From Bacillota bacterium (GTDB lineage Bacteria > Bacillota > Clostridia > Oscillospirales > Oscillospiraceae): a stretch of DNA of 36,674 nucleotides. Positions 7,088 to 16,003 of the stretch are shown in pieces; within the stretch, counting starts at the first letter, position 1, and each line of letters opens with the position of its first letter. The stretch covers positions 1 through 36,674 of the forward strand of contig JAQYLT010000040.1 of assembly GCA_028719885.1 (NCBI GenBank), given 5' to 3'. The notes below the pieces were generated by a model, which was not told the origin of the DNA, made no database searches, and saw nothing but the letters and a program-made list of their open reading frames with translations. The translations under genes were made by a program, and so were the position numbers.

Positions 7088-9670
7088 TTATGCAGGCGGG
7101 TTTCCGAAAATCAGCTGCTCCAAAACGCTTTTCAGCACTGCCATGTTGATGGGCTTTGCCAGGTGGGCATTCATGCCCGACTCCATGGAATTCTGAACAT
7201 CCTCCGCGAAAGCATTGGCCGTCATGGCCACGATTGGGATGATTTTTGCATCGGGACGTTCCAGCCCCCGGATGGCCCGGGCAGCCTCGTAGCCGTTCAT
7301 CACCGGCATCTGAATATCCATCAGCACCGCAGCAAAGGAGCCCGGCGGCGTTTGCCGGAAGCGCTCCAGGGCCTCCTGGCCGTTTACCGTCCGCTCACAG
7401 CTTACGCCCTCGCAGGAAAGAAGCTCCTCCAAGATCTCCGCGTTGATGTCATTGTCTTCGGCCACCAGCATCCGCAGGCCCTCCAGGGAATTGGCGCCGG
7501 AGGTGGGAAGGCTGGTCTGCTCCCGGGGGCCGGTTTCCGCCGGCTGGGCATCTGGGTATCGCAGCTCTAACTCCACCCGGAAGGTGCTTCCCTGTCCCTG
7601 GGTGCTCTGCACGGAAATGGTGCCGCCCATCAGGTCCACCAGGTTTTTGGTGATGGCCATGCCCAAACCGGTGCCCAGAATGCCGCTGGCAGTGGTGTTG
7701 TTTTCCCGGGTAAAGGGGTCGAAGATGTGTTCCATGAATTCAGGGCTGATTCCGATGCCGTTGTCCTGCACCTGGAAGCGCAGATGGGCATAGCCCTTGG
7801 AGGTCTCCGGCAGGCCAAGGACGGTCAGCGCAATCTTTCCGCCCTCCGGCGTGTACGTTGCCGCGTTGGACATTAGATTCAGCAGGATCTGACGCAGACG
7901 CGGCCGGTCGCCCAGGAGGCGTTCCTCCTTCAGGCCGCTGACCCCAATCTCCAATGACTGCCGCTTTTCCTGAATCTGGGGCTGCATCGCTGCATCCAGC
8001 TCTTCCAGCAGCTCTTTCAGTTCAAACGGAGCGATATTCAGCGCGCTCTGGCCGCTTTCGATTTTGGACATATCCAGCACATTGTTAATCAGGTTCAGCA
8101 AATGCTGGCCGGAGGCGGCGATCTTCCCGTTGTACTGGCGCACCTTGTCCGGCTGTTCCGCATCCCGATCCACCAGCGCCGAGAAACCGATGATGGCGTT
8201 CATGGGGGTACGCATATCATGGCTCATATTGGACAGGAACACGGTCTTTGCCTCGTTGGCCGCTTTCGCCGCCCGGTAGGCCTCCTTCATGGCCATGCGG
8301 TTTTTCAGCTCCGCTTCTTTCAGCTCCGTCACATCCTGCACCGCCATCAGGACGGAGACGGGAACGCCGTTTTCCCGTTTCAGGCACAGCACGGAAATCT
8401 GCTTCCAGCGAATGTCATCCTCCCGGACCCGATACTCATACTGGAGAAAGGGGGTGTCCTCTTTCAGGTTCTGCTGGATGGCGCTGATGGCGAACTGCTT
8501 CCGAATCTGCTCATCTTCCTGAACAAAGCGGGCATTCCAATAATTCCGGAGCTGAGAGTATATCCCTTTCCGCAGAAATATCTCCCCGGAGCCAGCGTCA
8601 TCCGCTTCTTCCCGTTCCCGGATATCACTTTTCAGATATTCATAGGAATCATTTTTCAGGTCAACAAGGATAAACCTGCTGAACAGCTGAGAGGTGCTGT
8701 CAACAATATCCCGCATTTCCTGCTTTTCCATCACCAGCTTTGCCTTCTGCCGCCGGTTTTCCATGACCAGAATCAGAATATATCCCACAAAGAGCAGAAT
8801 CAGCCAGAGCTCCAGGCCCATGGCAATAGCATTGGATTCCCTCAGCATGGAATTGGTGACCTTGACGGGGAAAACCTGCAAGAGCATCCAGTCCTTCCCC
8901 GGCAGCTTGGTGACGTACGCCGCATTGGAGCCCTGCCTGCTGGTGTAGGTCAGGCTTTTGGAGCGGCCGTTTTCCAGGGCATCCTCCAGGGTTTCCAGTG
9001 TTTTTTTGTCCGCGCTGTCTTCCTTTCGCAGCGCAGTCAGGATATTTTCCGGCGAGTCATTGTCGTTGGAGCTGGAAAAAACCGTCCCGTCGGGCAGGCA
9101 CAGATAGGTCGCCGCCGGCTCCTCAAAATAGGTAGCGGCAATGATTTTCTGCATCTGCTTCTCACCGTAGCGGCCCGTCAGGATGCCCACGACCTCTCCG
9201 TCCACCCACAGCGGGGCGTAAAAGATCATCAGATTCTCATGGGCAATCCGACCGTTGAAGATCATATCCACCCCGGAATGGCCGGCCATGCCATCCTGAT
9301 AATAAAACCGGTCCGAGACCTGGGCCTGCTTTCCGCGATTATCCGTATAAATACCGTCAGGATCTACAATTCCGAAATAATCAAAGGGGGTGTGATCCAC
9401 CATTTTTTGCAGCGTTTCAAGGTCGATCCGTTCCGGCTCCATGGTCTGCGCGTACAGATGGGCAATGGCATTGATGCTGTTTTCCGCTCCCACAAGCAGG
9501 TCTTCGATTCGTTTGGCCGTCTGATTCGCCGCATCCTCCACATACTTCGCGTTTCTGGATACCGTCATGCGGCGGTTGGCATCCAGGAACACCGCAAAGC
9601 TCGCAATGATGCAAATAAGCAGAATGCTTGCGGGAATGATGCGTTTCCAAATCGTCCGCTTTCCGGGCAT
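7088..9670 (-). CDS. Membrane hybrid sensor histidine kinase with receiver domain
   Basis: An 860-residue sensor. Order: TM helix (about 10-29), extracytoplasmic Cache-like sensor (30-280; PFDYFGIVDPDGIYTDNRG region), second TM (282-303), a PAS-like segment (about 340-450), HisKA with phospho-acceptor His484 in SNMSHDMRTPMN, HATPase (QDNGIGISPEF, GTGLGMAITKN), then a C-terminal receiver with acceptor Asp785 in VLMDIQMPVMNG and Lys839 in LAKP. No output domain is present and no separate response regulator is adjacent, so the phosphate must pass to an unlinked partner. The start is ATG 9670: the upstream in-frame TTG at 9688 sits in the GGAGGTGA ribosome binding site. Single-gene unit with its own promoter and terminator. 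Confidence 0.92.
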   Translation of the reverse strand: MPGKRTIWKRIIPASILLICIIASFAVFLDANRRMTVSRNAKYVEDAANQTAKRIEDLLVGAENSINAIAHLYAQTMEPERIDLETLQKMVDHTPFDYFGIVDPDGIYTDNRGKQAQVSDRFYYQDGMAGHSGVDMIFNGRIAHENLMIFYAPLWVDGEVVGILTGRYGEKQMQKIIAATYFEEPAATYLCLPDGTVFSSSNDNDSPENILTALRKEDSADKKTLETLEDALENGRSKSLTYTSRQGSNAAYVTKLPGKDWMLLQVFPVKVTNSMLRESNAIAMGLELWLILLFVGYILILVMENRRQKAKLVMEKQEMRDIVDSTSQLFSRFILVDLKNDSYEYLKSDIREREEADDAGSGEIFLRKGIYSQLRNYWNARFVQEDEQIRKQFAISAIQQNLKEDTPFLQYEYRVREDDIRWKQISVLCLKRENGVPVSVLMAVQDVTELKEAELKNRMAMKEAYRAAKAANEAKTVFLSNMSHDMRTPMNAIIGFSALVDRDAEQPDKVRQYNGKIAASGQHLLNLINNVLDMSKIESGQSALNIAPFELKELLEELDAAMQPQIQEKRQSLEIGVSGLKEERLLGDRPRLRQILLNLMSNAATYTPEGGKIALTVLGLPETSKGYAHLRFQVQDNGIGISPEFMEHIFDPFTRENNTTASGILGTGLGMAITKNLVDLMGGTISVQSTQGQGSTFRVELELRYPDAQPAETGPREQTSLPTSGANSLEGLRMLVAEDNDINAEILEELLSCEGVSCERTVNGQEALERFRQTPPGSFAAVLMDIQMPVMNGYEAARAIRGLERPDAKIIPIVAMTANAFAEDVQNSMESGMNAHLAKPINMAVLKSVLEQLIFGNPPA

Positions 9671-9788
9671 ATGGGGATTCACCTCCAATTGGAACTCAAA
9701 GCCGGACTTTCCGGCTGTGATTCGTTGTTATTCCGGGCCGTTTGCTTCGTCGGCAAATTCGACTGTCTTCCACATTTTTCGTCATCCT

Positions 9789-9817
9789 ATTATACGAGAT
9801 TCTATCCGTCTTCGCAA
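9789..9817 (-). promoter_or_regulatory. Promoter of the hybrid kinase gene
   Basis: On the - strand: TTGCGA (9817-9812), 17-bp spacer, TATAAT (9794-9789). The leader to ATG 9670 is about 112 nt. Confidence 0.75.
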
Positions 9818-9896
9818 GAGTGAGTTTTGGCATTTGACAGGCAAACGCTGGACAATTCCCCCACAATTCCTGCGCCCCTCGGCCAGCACCGCCCAG

Positions 9897-10205
9897 CAAA
9901 TTGGAATTTGGCGATGTATTTCGTAGGGAACGGATTTAGACCTTCCGAAACGTCAGTTAACATCCATGGTTCGTTGAACGGGGAATGGTCCGTACACACC
10001 CTTGGGAATGGGCTTGCTCATTCCGTCGGCGAAGCCGCTTTTGCGGATGTTTTTATCATAAATTTGGCTGGATATTCGGATAACTTGGCCCTTTGTCAGA
10101 TAATTGGGGGCGGTAAATCCGCTTCGCGGTCGGAAGGTCTAAATCCGTTCCCTACGCACATATTGGAACATTTTCAATTCAACAAACCCGCCAAATTCCA
10201 ATTTG
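9897..10205. repeat. Intergenic inverted-repeat element, copy 2 (inverted)
   Basis: A 309-bp noncoding block bounded by CAAATTGGAATTTGGC (9897-9912) and its complement (10190-10205). Read on the - strand it lines up with copy 1: the same GGGTTTGTTGAATTG inner flank, GTGCGTAGGGAACGGATTTA, GGCTTCGCCGACGGAATG, and the opposite end with GATGT. The middle differs and is about 90 bp shorter. No gene is supported between 9671 and 10300; this element fills most of that gap. Confidence 0.8.
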
Positions 10206-10300
10206 TCAATATGTTTATGAAACCCGGCAACCAGAATTGATAGCCCTACGAATGGTGCGGTGATCATTGGTGAAACTTTCCATTGCGGAGGCGCATTGCA

Positions 10301-10342
10301 TAAAACGCCGTCGATGTGAATGGATTGCTCACATCGACGGCG
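10301..10342 (-). terminator. Strong terminator of the glycoside operon
   Basis: A perfect 14-bp stem, CGCCGTCGATGTGA (10306-10319) with TCACATCGACGGCG (10329-10342), loop of 9. On the - strand it is followed directly by TTTTA. It lies 22 bp after the GH3 stop. Confidence 0.88.
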
Positions 10343-10364
10343 CTGTTATATTTTTTATTTCTGT

Positions 10365-12986
10365 TTACTTTACGGCCACGGGGCGGCTGGCCTTCACTGT
10401 TTTCCCGTTGTAGGTCACAGCGGCGGTGATCAGCGCGGTGCCGGGGGCTTTGGCGGTGATGATGCCGTCGGAATCCACAGCAGCCACGGCAGGGTTGGAT
10501 GAGGTGAACACGGGTTTGTTCTTTTGCAGGCACAGGCGGGTGGTATCCTCCAGGGTGGCGACGACCTTCAAGCGGCCGGTCTGCCCCGGGGTGTACACCG
10601 TCTTATCCTGATCCGCATAAACCGTGGACAGCTCCGCATCCCACTTGCCGACCACCGTGAAGGTATCCTGGCAGGGCAGGTTTGCGCTGTCGGGGCCGAC
10701 GCAGACCTGATACAATCCCTCTTCAATGACCATCTTCTTATAGAAATTACTCCAGAAGGTCACGTCCTTCAAAGGCACCTCAATGATAACGGTTTTGGTC
10801 TGGCCGGGCTGAATCTCCACCTTTTCAAAGCCCTTGAGCTGCTTGATGGGCCGGTGGGCGCCGGGGACCTCCCCCTCCACCACCCGGCTGATGTACAGCT
10901 GAACGATCTCCTTGCCGGCCATGGAACCGGTGTTGGTCACGTCCACGCTGACCTTCAGGGTGCCGCCGGCCTGGATTTCCTTTTGGGAAAGCTTCAGATT
11001 GCTGTAGGCAAAGGTGGTATAATGCAGGCCATAGCCAAAGGGGAACCGGGGCTCCTCGTCGAAATACCAGTAGGTACGGCCGTGATCCTGGGTGAGCACG
11101 TCCGCCTTGCGGATGCCGTAGTCGTTGATCTGAGGAAGCTGGCTGTCGTCTTTATACCAGGTGGCGGTGAGTTTGCCGTTGGGGTTCACCTTGCCGAAGA
11201 GCACATTGGCAATGGCCGCGCCCTGGGACTGACCGGCGTAGGTGGCGCACAGGAGGGTATGGGCCTTGTCCAGCGCGGGATCGCCGATGGTGCCCATCAC
11301 CACCAGGACGGTGACGGTATTGGGATTGACCTCCAGCATTTTTTCCAGGAATTCTCCCTGGCCCGAGGGCAGGGCAATGGTCTGGCGGTCGGAGCCTTCG
11401 GAAGCGGTGCAGTTGTCTGTTCCAGCCACAAAGATGACCAAATCCGCATCCTTGGCCTTTTCCAGCGCCCGGGCCTGGAGGACAGCATTGTCCGCCTTCC
11501 GGTCCGGGTCGGGACGGTCCTTATGGGGAATGAATTCCGGCATATCCGAATGGTCGGCGGAGGCGGATTTCTGAACGCCCATCATGGAGTTCAGCATGTC
11601 TCCCACATCCACACCGGGCACGGCCTCCATCATTTCCATGATGCCGCCGCCGTATTCCTTCTGGGCGCACCAGCCCTTTTCGTACTCCACCTGGATGCCG
11701 GTGCCCGCCACTGCGTCCCGGATGCCGTCCAGGGCCATGTAGTCCACGGTGGTATCCAGGTTGCTGAACAGGCCGCCCTGACCGGCGGAATAGCCGCCCA
11801 GCTCCCGATAGTTGGCGTTGGGGCCCACCACCAGAATCTTTTTCAGGCCCTCGGTCTTGATGGGCAGCAGATTCTTTTCGTTTTTCAGCAGCACAATGGT
11901 GTCGTTTGCCATCTCCGTCGCCAAGTCGGCATGGGCCTTGCTGTTCAGGCTCTCGGCGCCCAGGCCGTCCCAGGGGGTGCTGCCCTTGGGGTCAAACAGG
12001 CCCTGGCGGAACAGGGAGGTCACATTCCGAACCACGGCATGATCGATCTGATCCTCCGTGATCAGGCCCCGGTCATAGGCGGATCTCAGGTTGGTCAGGT
12101 GCTCGTTGCCGCAGGACAGGTCGCAGCCCTCAATTAAGGAGGCGGCGCTTGCCTCGTCCATATCATTGAAATAGTAGTGGGCCAGGGGCATTTTGGCATT
12201 GCCCTGCATCATGGTGATCATGGGCTGGACATAGCACTGGGCCACGGCGCCGCAGTCGGAGGTCACATAGCCGTCGAAGCCCCATTCCTCCCGGAGCAGG
12301 GTGGTCATCACAAAGGGATTCACCGCGGCGGGAACGCCGTTGATGCGGTTGTAGCTGATCATCACCGATTCCGCCTTGCCCTCCCGGAAGGCATACTCGA
12401 ACACCCGGGCATAGTATTCCCGCTGGGTCTTCTCATCGGCAAAGGAGATGCCTGTGTTGCGGTTATTCTCCGAGGAATTCAGCATGAAATGCTTGGGCGT
12501 TGCAGCGGCCTTCACATATTTCTCGTCACCACCCTGGAAGCCCCGGATGTAGGCGGCGGCCATTTTGCCCCCCAGGAAGGGGTCCTCGCCGAAGTTTTCG
12601 TCACTGCGGCCGTTTCTGGGGTCCTTGCTCAGGTTAATGGTGGGGCACCAGAAGCTCAAGCTCTCCCCCGAGATATTGTGGACGGCCCGAATCTCGTCGG
12701 AAATCTGGGCGGTGACCTGGCTGATCTTCTCCCGGTCCCAGCTCTGGCCCATGGCCAAGCAGGTGGGGTAGGAGGTGACATTGTACCGATTGTCGGTAAA
12801 ATAGTTCAGCGCGTTGATGCCATGACTGGCCTCATTGGCGAAGTGGTGGGCAGGGATGCCCAGGCTGGGGATCGGCGCCGTCCAGGCACCGCACCAGGTG
12901 ATTTTTTCCTCCAGAGTCATGCGGCTGACCAGGTCCGCCGCCCGCTCCTCAAAGGAAAGGGATGTGTCTCTAAATTTTTCCATCAT
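10365..12986 (-). CDS. GH3 beta-glycosidase (xylosidase/glucosidase-like) with C-terminal Ig-like domain
   Basis: An 873-residue GH3 enzyme that removes terminal beta-linked sugars from non-reducing ends. Seen: NEASHGI (about 51-57), GEDP (133-136), KH pair 165-166, and the nucleophile Asp244 in VTSDCGAV, a form common in GH3 xylosidase-type members. A C-terminal alpha/beta domain contains an extra stretch around 430-500, and a fibronectin III-like domain covers about 660-770. Residues 785-873 look like a bacterial Ig-like (Big_2) domain (SSNPAVAAVDSDGIITA). No signal peptide, so it should act in the cytoplasm, which is odd for a Big_2 carrier. The start is ATG 12986: it overlaps the MATE stop as ATGA and has AGGAG 6 bases upstream. 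Substrate (xyloside versus glucoside) cannot be settled by eye. Confidence 0.9.
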   Translation of the reverse strand: MMEKFRDTSLSFEERAADLVSRMTLEEKITWCGAWTAPIPSLGIPAHHFANEASHGINALNYFTDNRYNVTSYPTCLAMGQSWDREKISQVTAQISDEIRAVHNISGESLSFWCPTINLSKDPRNGRSDENFGEDPFLGGKMAAAYIRGFQGGDEKYVKAAATPKHFMLNSSENNRNTGISFADEKTQREYYARVFEYAFREGKAESVMISYNRINGVPAAVNPFVMTTLLREEWGFDGYVTSDCGAVAQCYVQPMITMMQGNAKMPLAHYYFNDMDEASAASLIEGCDLSCGNEHLTNLRSAYDRGLITEDQIDHAVVRNVTSLFRQGLFDPKGSTPWDGLGAESLNSKAHADLATEMANDTIVLLKNEKNLLPIKTEGLKKILVVGPNANYRELGGYSAGQGGLFSNLDTTVDYMALDGIRDAVAGTGIQVEYEKGWCAQKEYGGGIMEMMEAVPGVDVGDMLNSMMGVQKSASADHSDMPEFIPHKDRPDPDRKADNAVLQARALEKAKDADLVIFVAGTDNCTASEGSDRQTIALPSGQGEFLEKMLEVNPNTVTVLVVMGTIGDPALDKAHTLLCATYAGQSQGAAIANVLFGKVNPNGKLTATWYKDDSQLPQINDYGIRKADVLTQDHGRTYWYFDEEPRFPFGYGLHYTTFAYSNLKLSQKEIQAGGTLKVSVDVTNTGSMAGKEIVQLYISRVVEGEVPGAHRPIKQLKGFEKVEIQPGQTKTVIIEVPLKDVTFWSNFYKKMVIEEGLYQVCVGPDSANLPCQDTFTVVGKWDAELSTVYADQDKTVYTPGQTGRLKVVATLEDTTRLCLQKNKPVFTSSNPAVAAVDSDGIITAKAPGTALITAAVTYNGKTVKASRPVAVK

Positions 12987-14383
12987 GAGTGACTCCTTTC
13001 GTTTGATTCCATGGGTAAATTCTTTTTCCACGGGCCAACCCGATAAACGACATAATGAATGACCATGCCCAGGGTCCAGGTGATCAGCATGGAGCCGAAC
13101 AGGGCCTCCGGTCTTCCGTTGGGGTATTCCGGGCAGCGGGTGAGGTAGGCCAGTCCATAGGCCAGGGGCAGCCGCAGTCCCACCGTGGTAAACAGGCTGA
13201 TCCACATGGGACTCACCGTGTCCCCCGCGCCCCGCATGATGCCGCCCAGCACCTGGCTCACTGAAATGGCAATATAGCCTGCGGCCAGAATCCGAAGCAT
13301 ACGGATGGAGAGTTCAATGAGTTCCTCCGTATCCGTAAACAGATACATCAAATTTTTGCCGAAAAACACCAGCACAATGGTAATCACCGCCGCAGTGGAC
13401 GTGGCCAGGGCAACGCCCTGCTTGGCCCCATCGTGGACTCGTTTTACCTTACCGGCTCCCACGTTCTGCCCGGCGTAAACGCCCATGGCGTTGCCAAAGG
13501 TCATGTTGGGCATCATGGCGAAGCCGTCCACCCGCATGACGATCACATTGCAGGCAATGACCATTTCCCCCAGGCTGTTGGTCAGGCTCTGCACCACCAG
13601 CATGGAAACGGAGAAAATGGCCTGGGTGATACCGGAGGGCACGCCCAGCCGAATGATTCTCATGGCATGGGCCTTGGCCAGGGCCAAATCCGACCGTTTC
13701 AGCTCAAACACAGACTTCATGTTGATCAGCTTGAGGAAGCAGAACACCGCCGACAGCATCTGGGCCAGAATGGTGGCCAGGGACACCCCAGGAACACCCA
13801 TGTGAAATCCCGCCACAAACCAGATGTCCAGGCCGATGTTCAGCACCGTGGACAAAAGCAGAAAGGCCAGGGCGGACAGAGAATCCCCCATGCCCCGGAG
13901 GATGCCGGAGAGGATGTTATAAAACGTGAACCCGGCGGCACCCAGGAAGAAAATCGTCAGATAGCTCTGGCACCAGTCGATGATGGATTCCGGCGTACCC
14001 AGCAGCTCCAGCAGCGGGCGGGTCGCCAATGGCCCCACAATCATGGTGACAATGGAGGCAATCAGAGACAGCGTCAGGCAGTTGCCGATGGCCTTTGCCA
14101 GGTTCTCCCGATCCTTGGCTCCATAATACTGAGACACCACGATTCCGGCACCGGTGGCCACCCCCACAAACAGAGCCAGCATCAAATTGAGAATGGGCCC
14201 GGCGCTGCCCACTGCCGACAGGGCCAGGTCCCCCACATATTTGCCCACCACGATGGTATCCACCGTGCTGTAGAGCTGCTGGGCCAGGTTGCCGATGAGC
14301 ATGGGCACAGCAAATTCGGTGATGCGCCTCCAGGGTGGGCCCACGGTCATGTCCTGGGCGGCAAAAAGCTTGTTCAAATTCAT
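12983..14383 (-). CDS. MATE-family multidrug/metabolite exporter
   Basis: A 466-residue integral membrane protein with about 12 predicted helices and a typical MATE N-terminus (RRITEFAVPMLIGNLAQQLYSTVDTIVVGKYVG). Family members use a Na or H gradient to expel cationic drugs, flavonoids or other small organic compounds. Its stop overlaps the ATG of the GH3 gene by 4 bp, so the two are translationally coupled. That is unusual for a sugar-use operon and suggests the pump handles something released by the glycosidase or brought in with its substrate. AAGGA lies 6-7 bases before ATG 14383. Confidence 0.92.
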   Translation of the reverse strand: MNLNKLFAAQDMTVGPPWRRITEFAVPMLIGNLAQQLYSTVDTIVVGKYVGDLALSAVGSAGPILNLMLALFVGVATGAGIVVSQYYGAKDRENLAKAIGNCLTLSLIASIVTMIVGPLATRPLLELLGTPESIIDWCQSYLTIFFLGAAGFTFYNILSGILRGMGDSLSALAFLLLSTVLNIGLDIWFVAGFHMGVPGVSLATILAQMLSAVFCFLKLINMKSVFELKRSDLALAKAHAMRIIRLGVPSGITQAIFSVSMLVVQSLTNSLGEMVIACNVIVMRVDGFAMMPNMTFGNAMGVYAGQNVGAGKVKRVHDGAKQGVALATSTAAVITIVLVFFGKNLMYLFTDTEELIELSIRMLRILAAGYIAISVSQVLGGIMRGAGDTVSPMWISLFTTVGLRLPLAYGLAYLTRCPEYPNGRPEALFGSMLITWTLGMVIHYVVYRVGPWKKNLPMESNERSHS

Positions 14384-14404
14384 GAAAAATCCTTACCTTT
14401 TATT

Positions 14405-14425
14405 GGGAGAGCCCCGGGGCTCCCC
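14405..14425 (-). other. Intercistronic hairpin between small anchored protein and MATE genes
   Basis: GGGAGAGCCCC pairs with GGGGCTCCCC with almost no loop. No T-run follows on the - strand, so it more likely protects or processes mRNA than stops transcription. Confidence 0.5.
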
Positions 14426-14470
14426 ACCGTCACGCCCCGGCTTGGGGCGGAAGCTTCAAAATTACGGTTA

Positions 14471-14869
14471 TCAGCGGCGGGTATAAACATCCTCCCCCAG
14501 GATCAGGGTATCGCCGCCCTTGATGGAAAAGTCGATCATCTCCGTGTTGGAAACACCCATCACGTTGACGGTCAGCCGGAGCCGTCCGCCCCGGAGCACC
14601 TCATAGGTCATGGTGCCAAAGGAGTCGGAGTCCTGGGTCACCTTGGTACCGTCCGCGGCGGTCACCTCTTCATACAGTCTGACCTGGCCATCCTTTGTAA
14701 AGGTGGCGTATTTGCCGCCATTGCCATTGAAAGCATCACAGAACCACTCCCCCACCAGCTGTTCCTGATTTCGGGACTGGAGAAGCGGCGGCAGGACCAT
14801 GGAAAGTACAAGCAGAACGATCAGCACACCGCAAAGGGCGATGGCGATGAGATAGGCAGTTTTCTTCAT
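14471..14869 (-). CDS. Small membrane-anchored protein, function unknown
   Basis: A 132-residue protein with one N-terminal hydrophobic helix (about 5-27) and a soluble beta-rich rest that starts LVGEWFCDAFNGNGGKYATFT, similar in style to small lipocalin-like DUF5640-type domains. There is no lipobox cysteine. It sits between a sugar permease and the MATE exporter in the glycoside operon, so it probably faces the outside next to these transporters. AAAGG lies about 10 bases before the ATG. The function is not known; the DUF resemblance is weak. Confidence 0.7.
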   Translation of the reverse strand: MKKTAYLIAIALCGVLIVLLVLSMVLPPLLQSRNQEQLVGEWFCDAFNGNGGKYATFTKDGQVRLYEEVTAADGTKVTQDSDSFGTMTYEVLRGGRLRLTVNVMGVSNTEMIDFSIKGGDTLILGEDVYTRR

Positions 14870-14899
14870 AACACGAAAACCTTTCCAGTTAGAATTTGT

Positions 14900-14928
14900 G
14901 CGCCCCGGGGGCTTACCCCCCAGGGCGC
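14900..14928 (-). other. Intercistronic hairpin after permease 2
   Basis: GCGCCCCGGGGG (14900-14911) pairs with CCCCCCAGGGCGC (14916-14928) between the permease stop and the small protein gene. There is no T-run on the - strand; probably an mRNA-stability or attenuating structure. Confidence 0.5.
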
Positions 14929-14955
14929 AGCCTTGAGAACGGATTTGAACGGGAA

Positions 14956-15933
14956 TTATGCCACTACGGAATATTTCTCATTGGCAGCCTTGGCCACCGC
15001 CCGCTTGGTCTTGATTTCCGTAATCAGGTTCTGATTGGCGGAGAACACCAGCAGCGCCAGCAGGAAGACGCCGGTGAGGATCTGGTTGACGGAGCTGCTC
15101 AGGCCGCAGGACACCAGGCCGGTATTCAGGATCCGCATGGTCACAACGCCCACGATAATGCCTACCGGCAGTCCGCAGTAGCGAGCCAGGAAGGAGGCCA
15201 CGAAGAAGCCCATCATGGCGTCAAAAATGGAACTGACGGAGGACAGGTTGCTGGGGACTGCGATGCTGGTGTGGTTGCCCACATAGATGACCGCCGCGAT
15301 GCCCGCAAACAGGCCGGTGAGCATGTAGGACAGCAGTTTGGTCTTGGGCAGGCTGACGCCGGAGCGGTAGGCAACATCCTGGTTGGCACCGATCACCGCC
15401 ATATTTTTGCCGTGCACCGTAAAGGTCTGGATGACGAAGTAGATCACAAACGCCACCGCCAGCACAATGAAGCAATAGGGGCTGGTGGACAGGATGCCAT
15501 GGGCCCGCTTGGTGCTCAGGCCGCCGGAGACAAACAGCCGGGGCAGGCCCTCATACACCATGGCCAGGCCGATGGACAGCACCAGGGAGGGAACCTTGAA
15601 GAAATTGTAAGCCAGGCCGCTGATGGTGGAAACGCAGATGGCAATCAGAATGCAGAACAGAGCGATTCCGGGAACGCCCCAGCCCAGGTTCAGGGCCAGG
15701 TTGCCGCCCAGGATGGCACTGACGGTAACCACAGCGCCGATGGAGAAATCCCACATGCCCATGGTCATGTTCATGGACATTGCCATGCACAGGATGCACG
15801 GATACACAGAGGTGCGGAGGATTGCCAGCATGATGGACGAGGACGCGAACCGGCCGCCGGTGGCTATCAGGAAGAACAGGTAGAACAGCACAGGGAGCGC
15901 AATCGTCATCAGTAGTTTTTTCACAAATTTCAT
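14956..15933 (-). CDS. Sugar ABC transporter permease 2 (RbsC-type)
   Basis: A 325-residue membrane protein of the BPD_transp_2 (ribose/galactose/xylose, CUT2-like) family with 8-10 hydrophobic helices. MGMWDFSIGAVVTVSAILGGNLA matches the conserved stretch after helix 2-3 in RbsC-type permeases. It pairs with the permease at 17283-18266 as a heterodimer, unlike classical RbsC, which works as a homodimer. AGGAG precedes ATG 15933. The gene lies downstream of the binding-protein gene in the same operon. Confidence 0.9.
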   Translation of the reverse strand: MKFVKKLLMTIALPVLFYLFFLIATGGRFASSSIMLAILRTSVYPCILCMAMSMNMTMGMWDFSIGAVVTVSAILGGNLALNLGWGVPGIALFCILIAICVSTISGLAYNFFKVPSLVLSIGLAMVYEGLPRLFVSGGLSTKRAHGILSTSPYCFIVLAVAFVIYFVIQTFTVHGKNMAVIGANQDVAYRSGVSLPKTKLLSYMLTGLFAGIAAVIYVGNHTSIAVPSNLSSVSSIFDAMMGFFVASFLARYCGLPVGIIVGVVTMRILNTGLVSCGLSSSVNQILTGVFLLALLVFSANQNLITEIKTKRAVAKAANEKYSVVA

Positions 15934-15965
15934 GTTGTTGCTCCTAACATTGGGGATCGCTTCCG

Positions 15966-15990
15966 GACTGAAAAAGGAAGCAATTCAGTC
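15966..15990 (-). other. Hairpin after the binding-protein gene
   Basis: GACTGAA (15966-15972) pairs with TTCAGTC (15984-15990), 14 bp after the binding-protein stop. Hairpins at this position often stabilise the abundant binding-protein part of a transporter mRNA. Confidence 0.45.
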
Positions 15991-16003
15991 TTTTGGATTC
16001 CGA

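Noticed and set aside
10524..12137. Long + strand open frame opposite the GH3 gene, and similar ones at 5035-6738, 8102-9823 and 19920-22043
   Set aside because: They are antisense shadows of GC-rich genes: His/Gly/Val/Ala-rich translations with no domains or ribosome sites, while the opposite strand encodes clear families.
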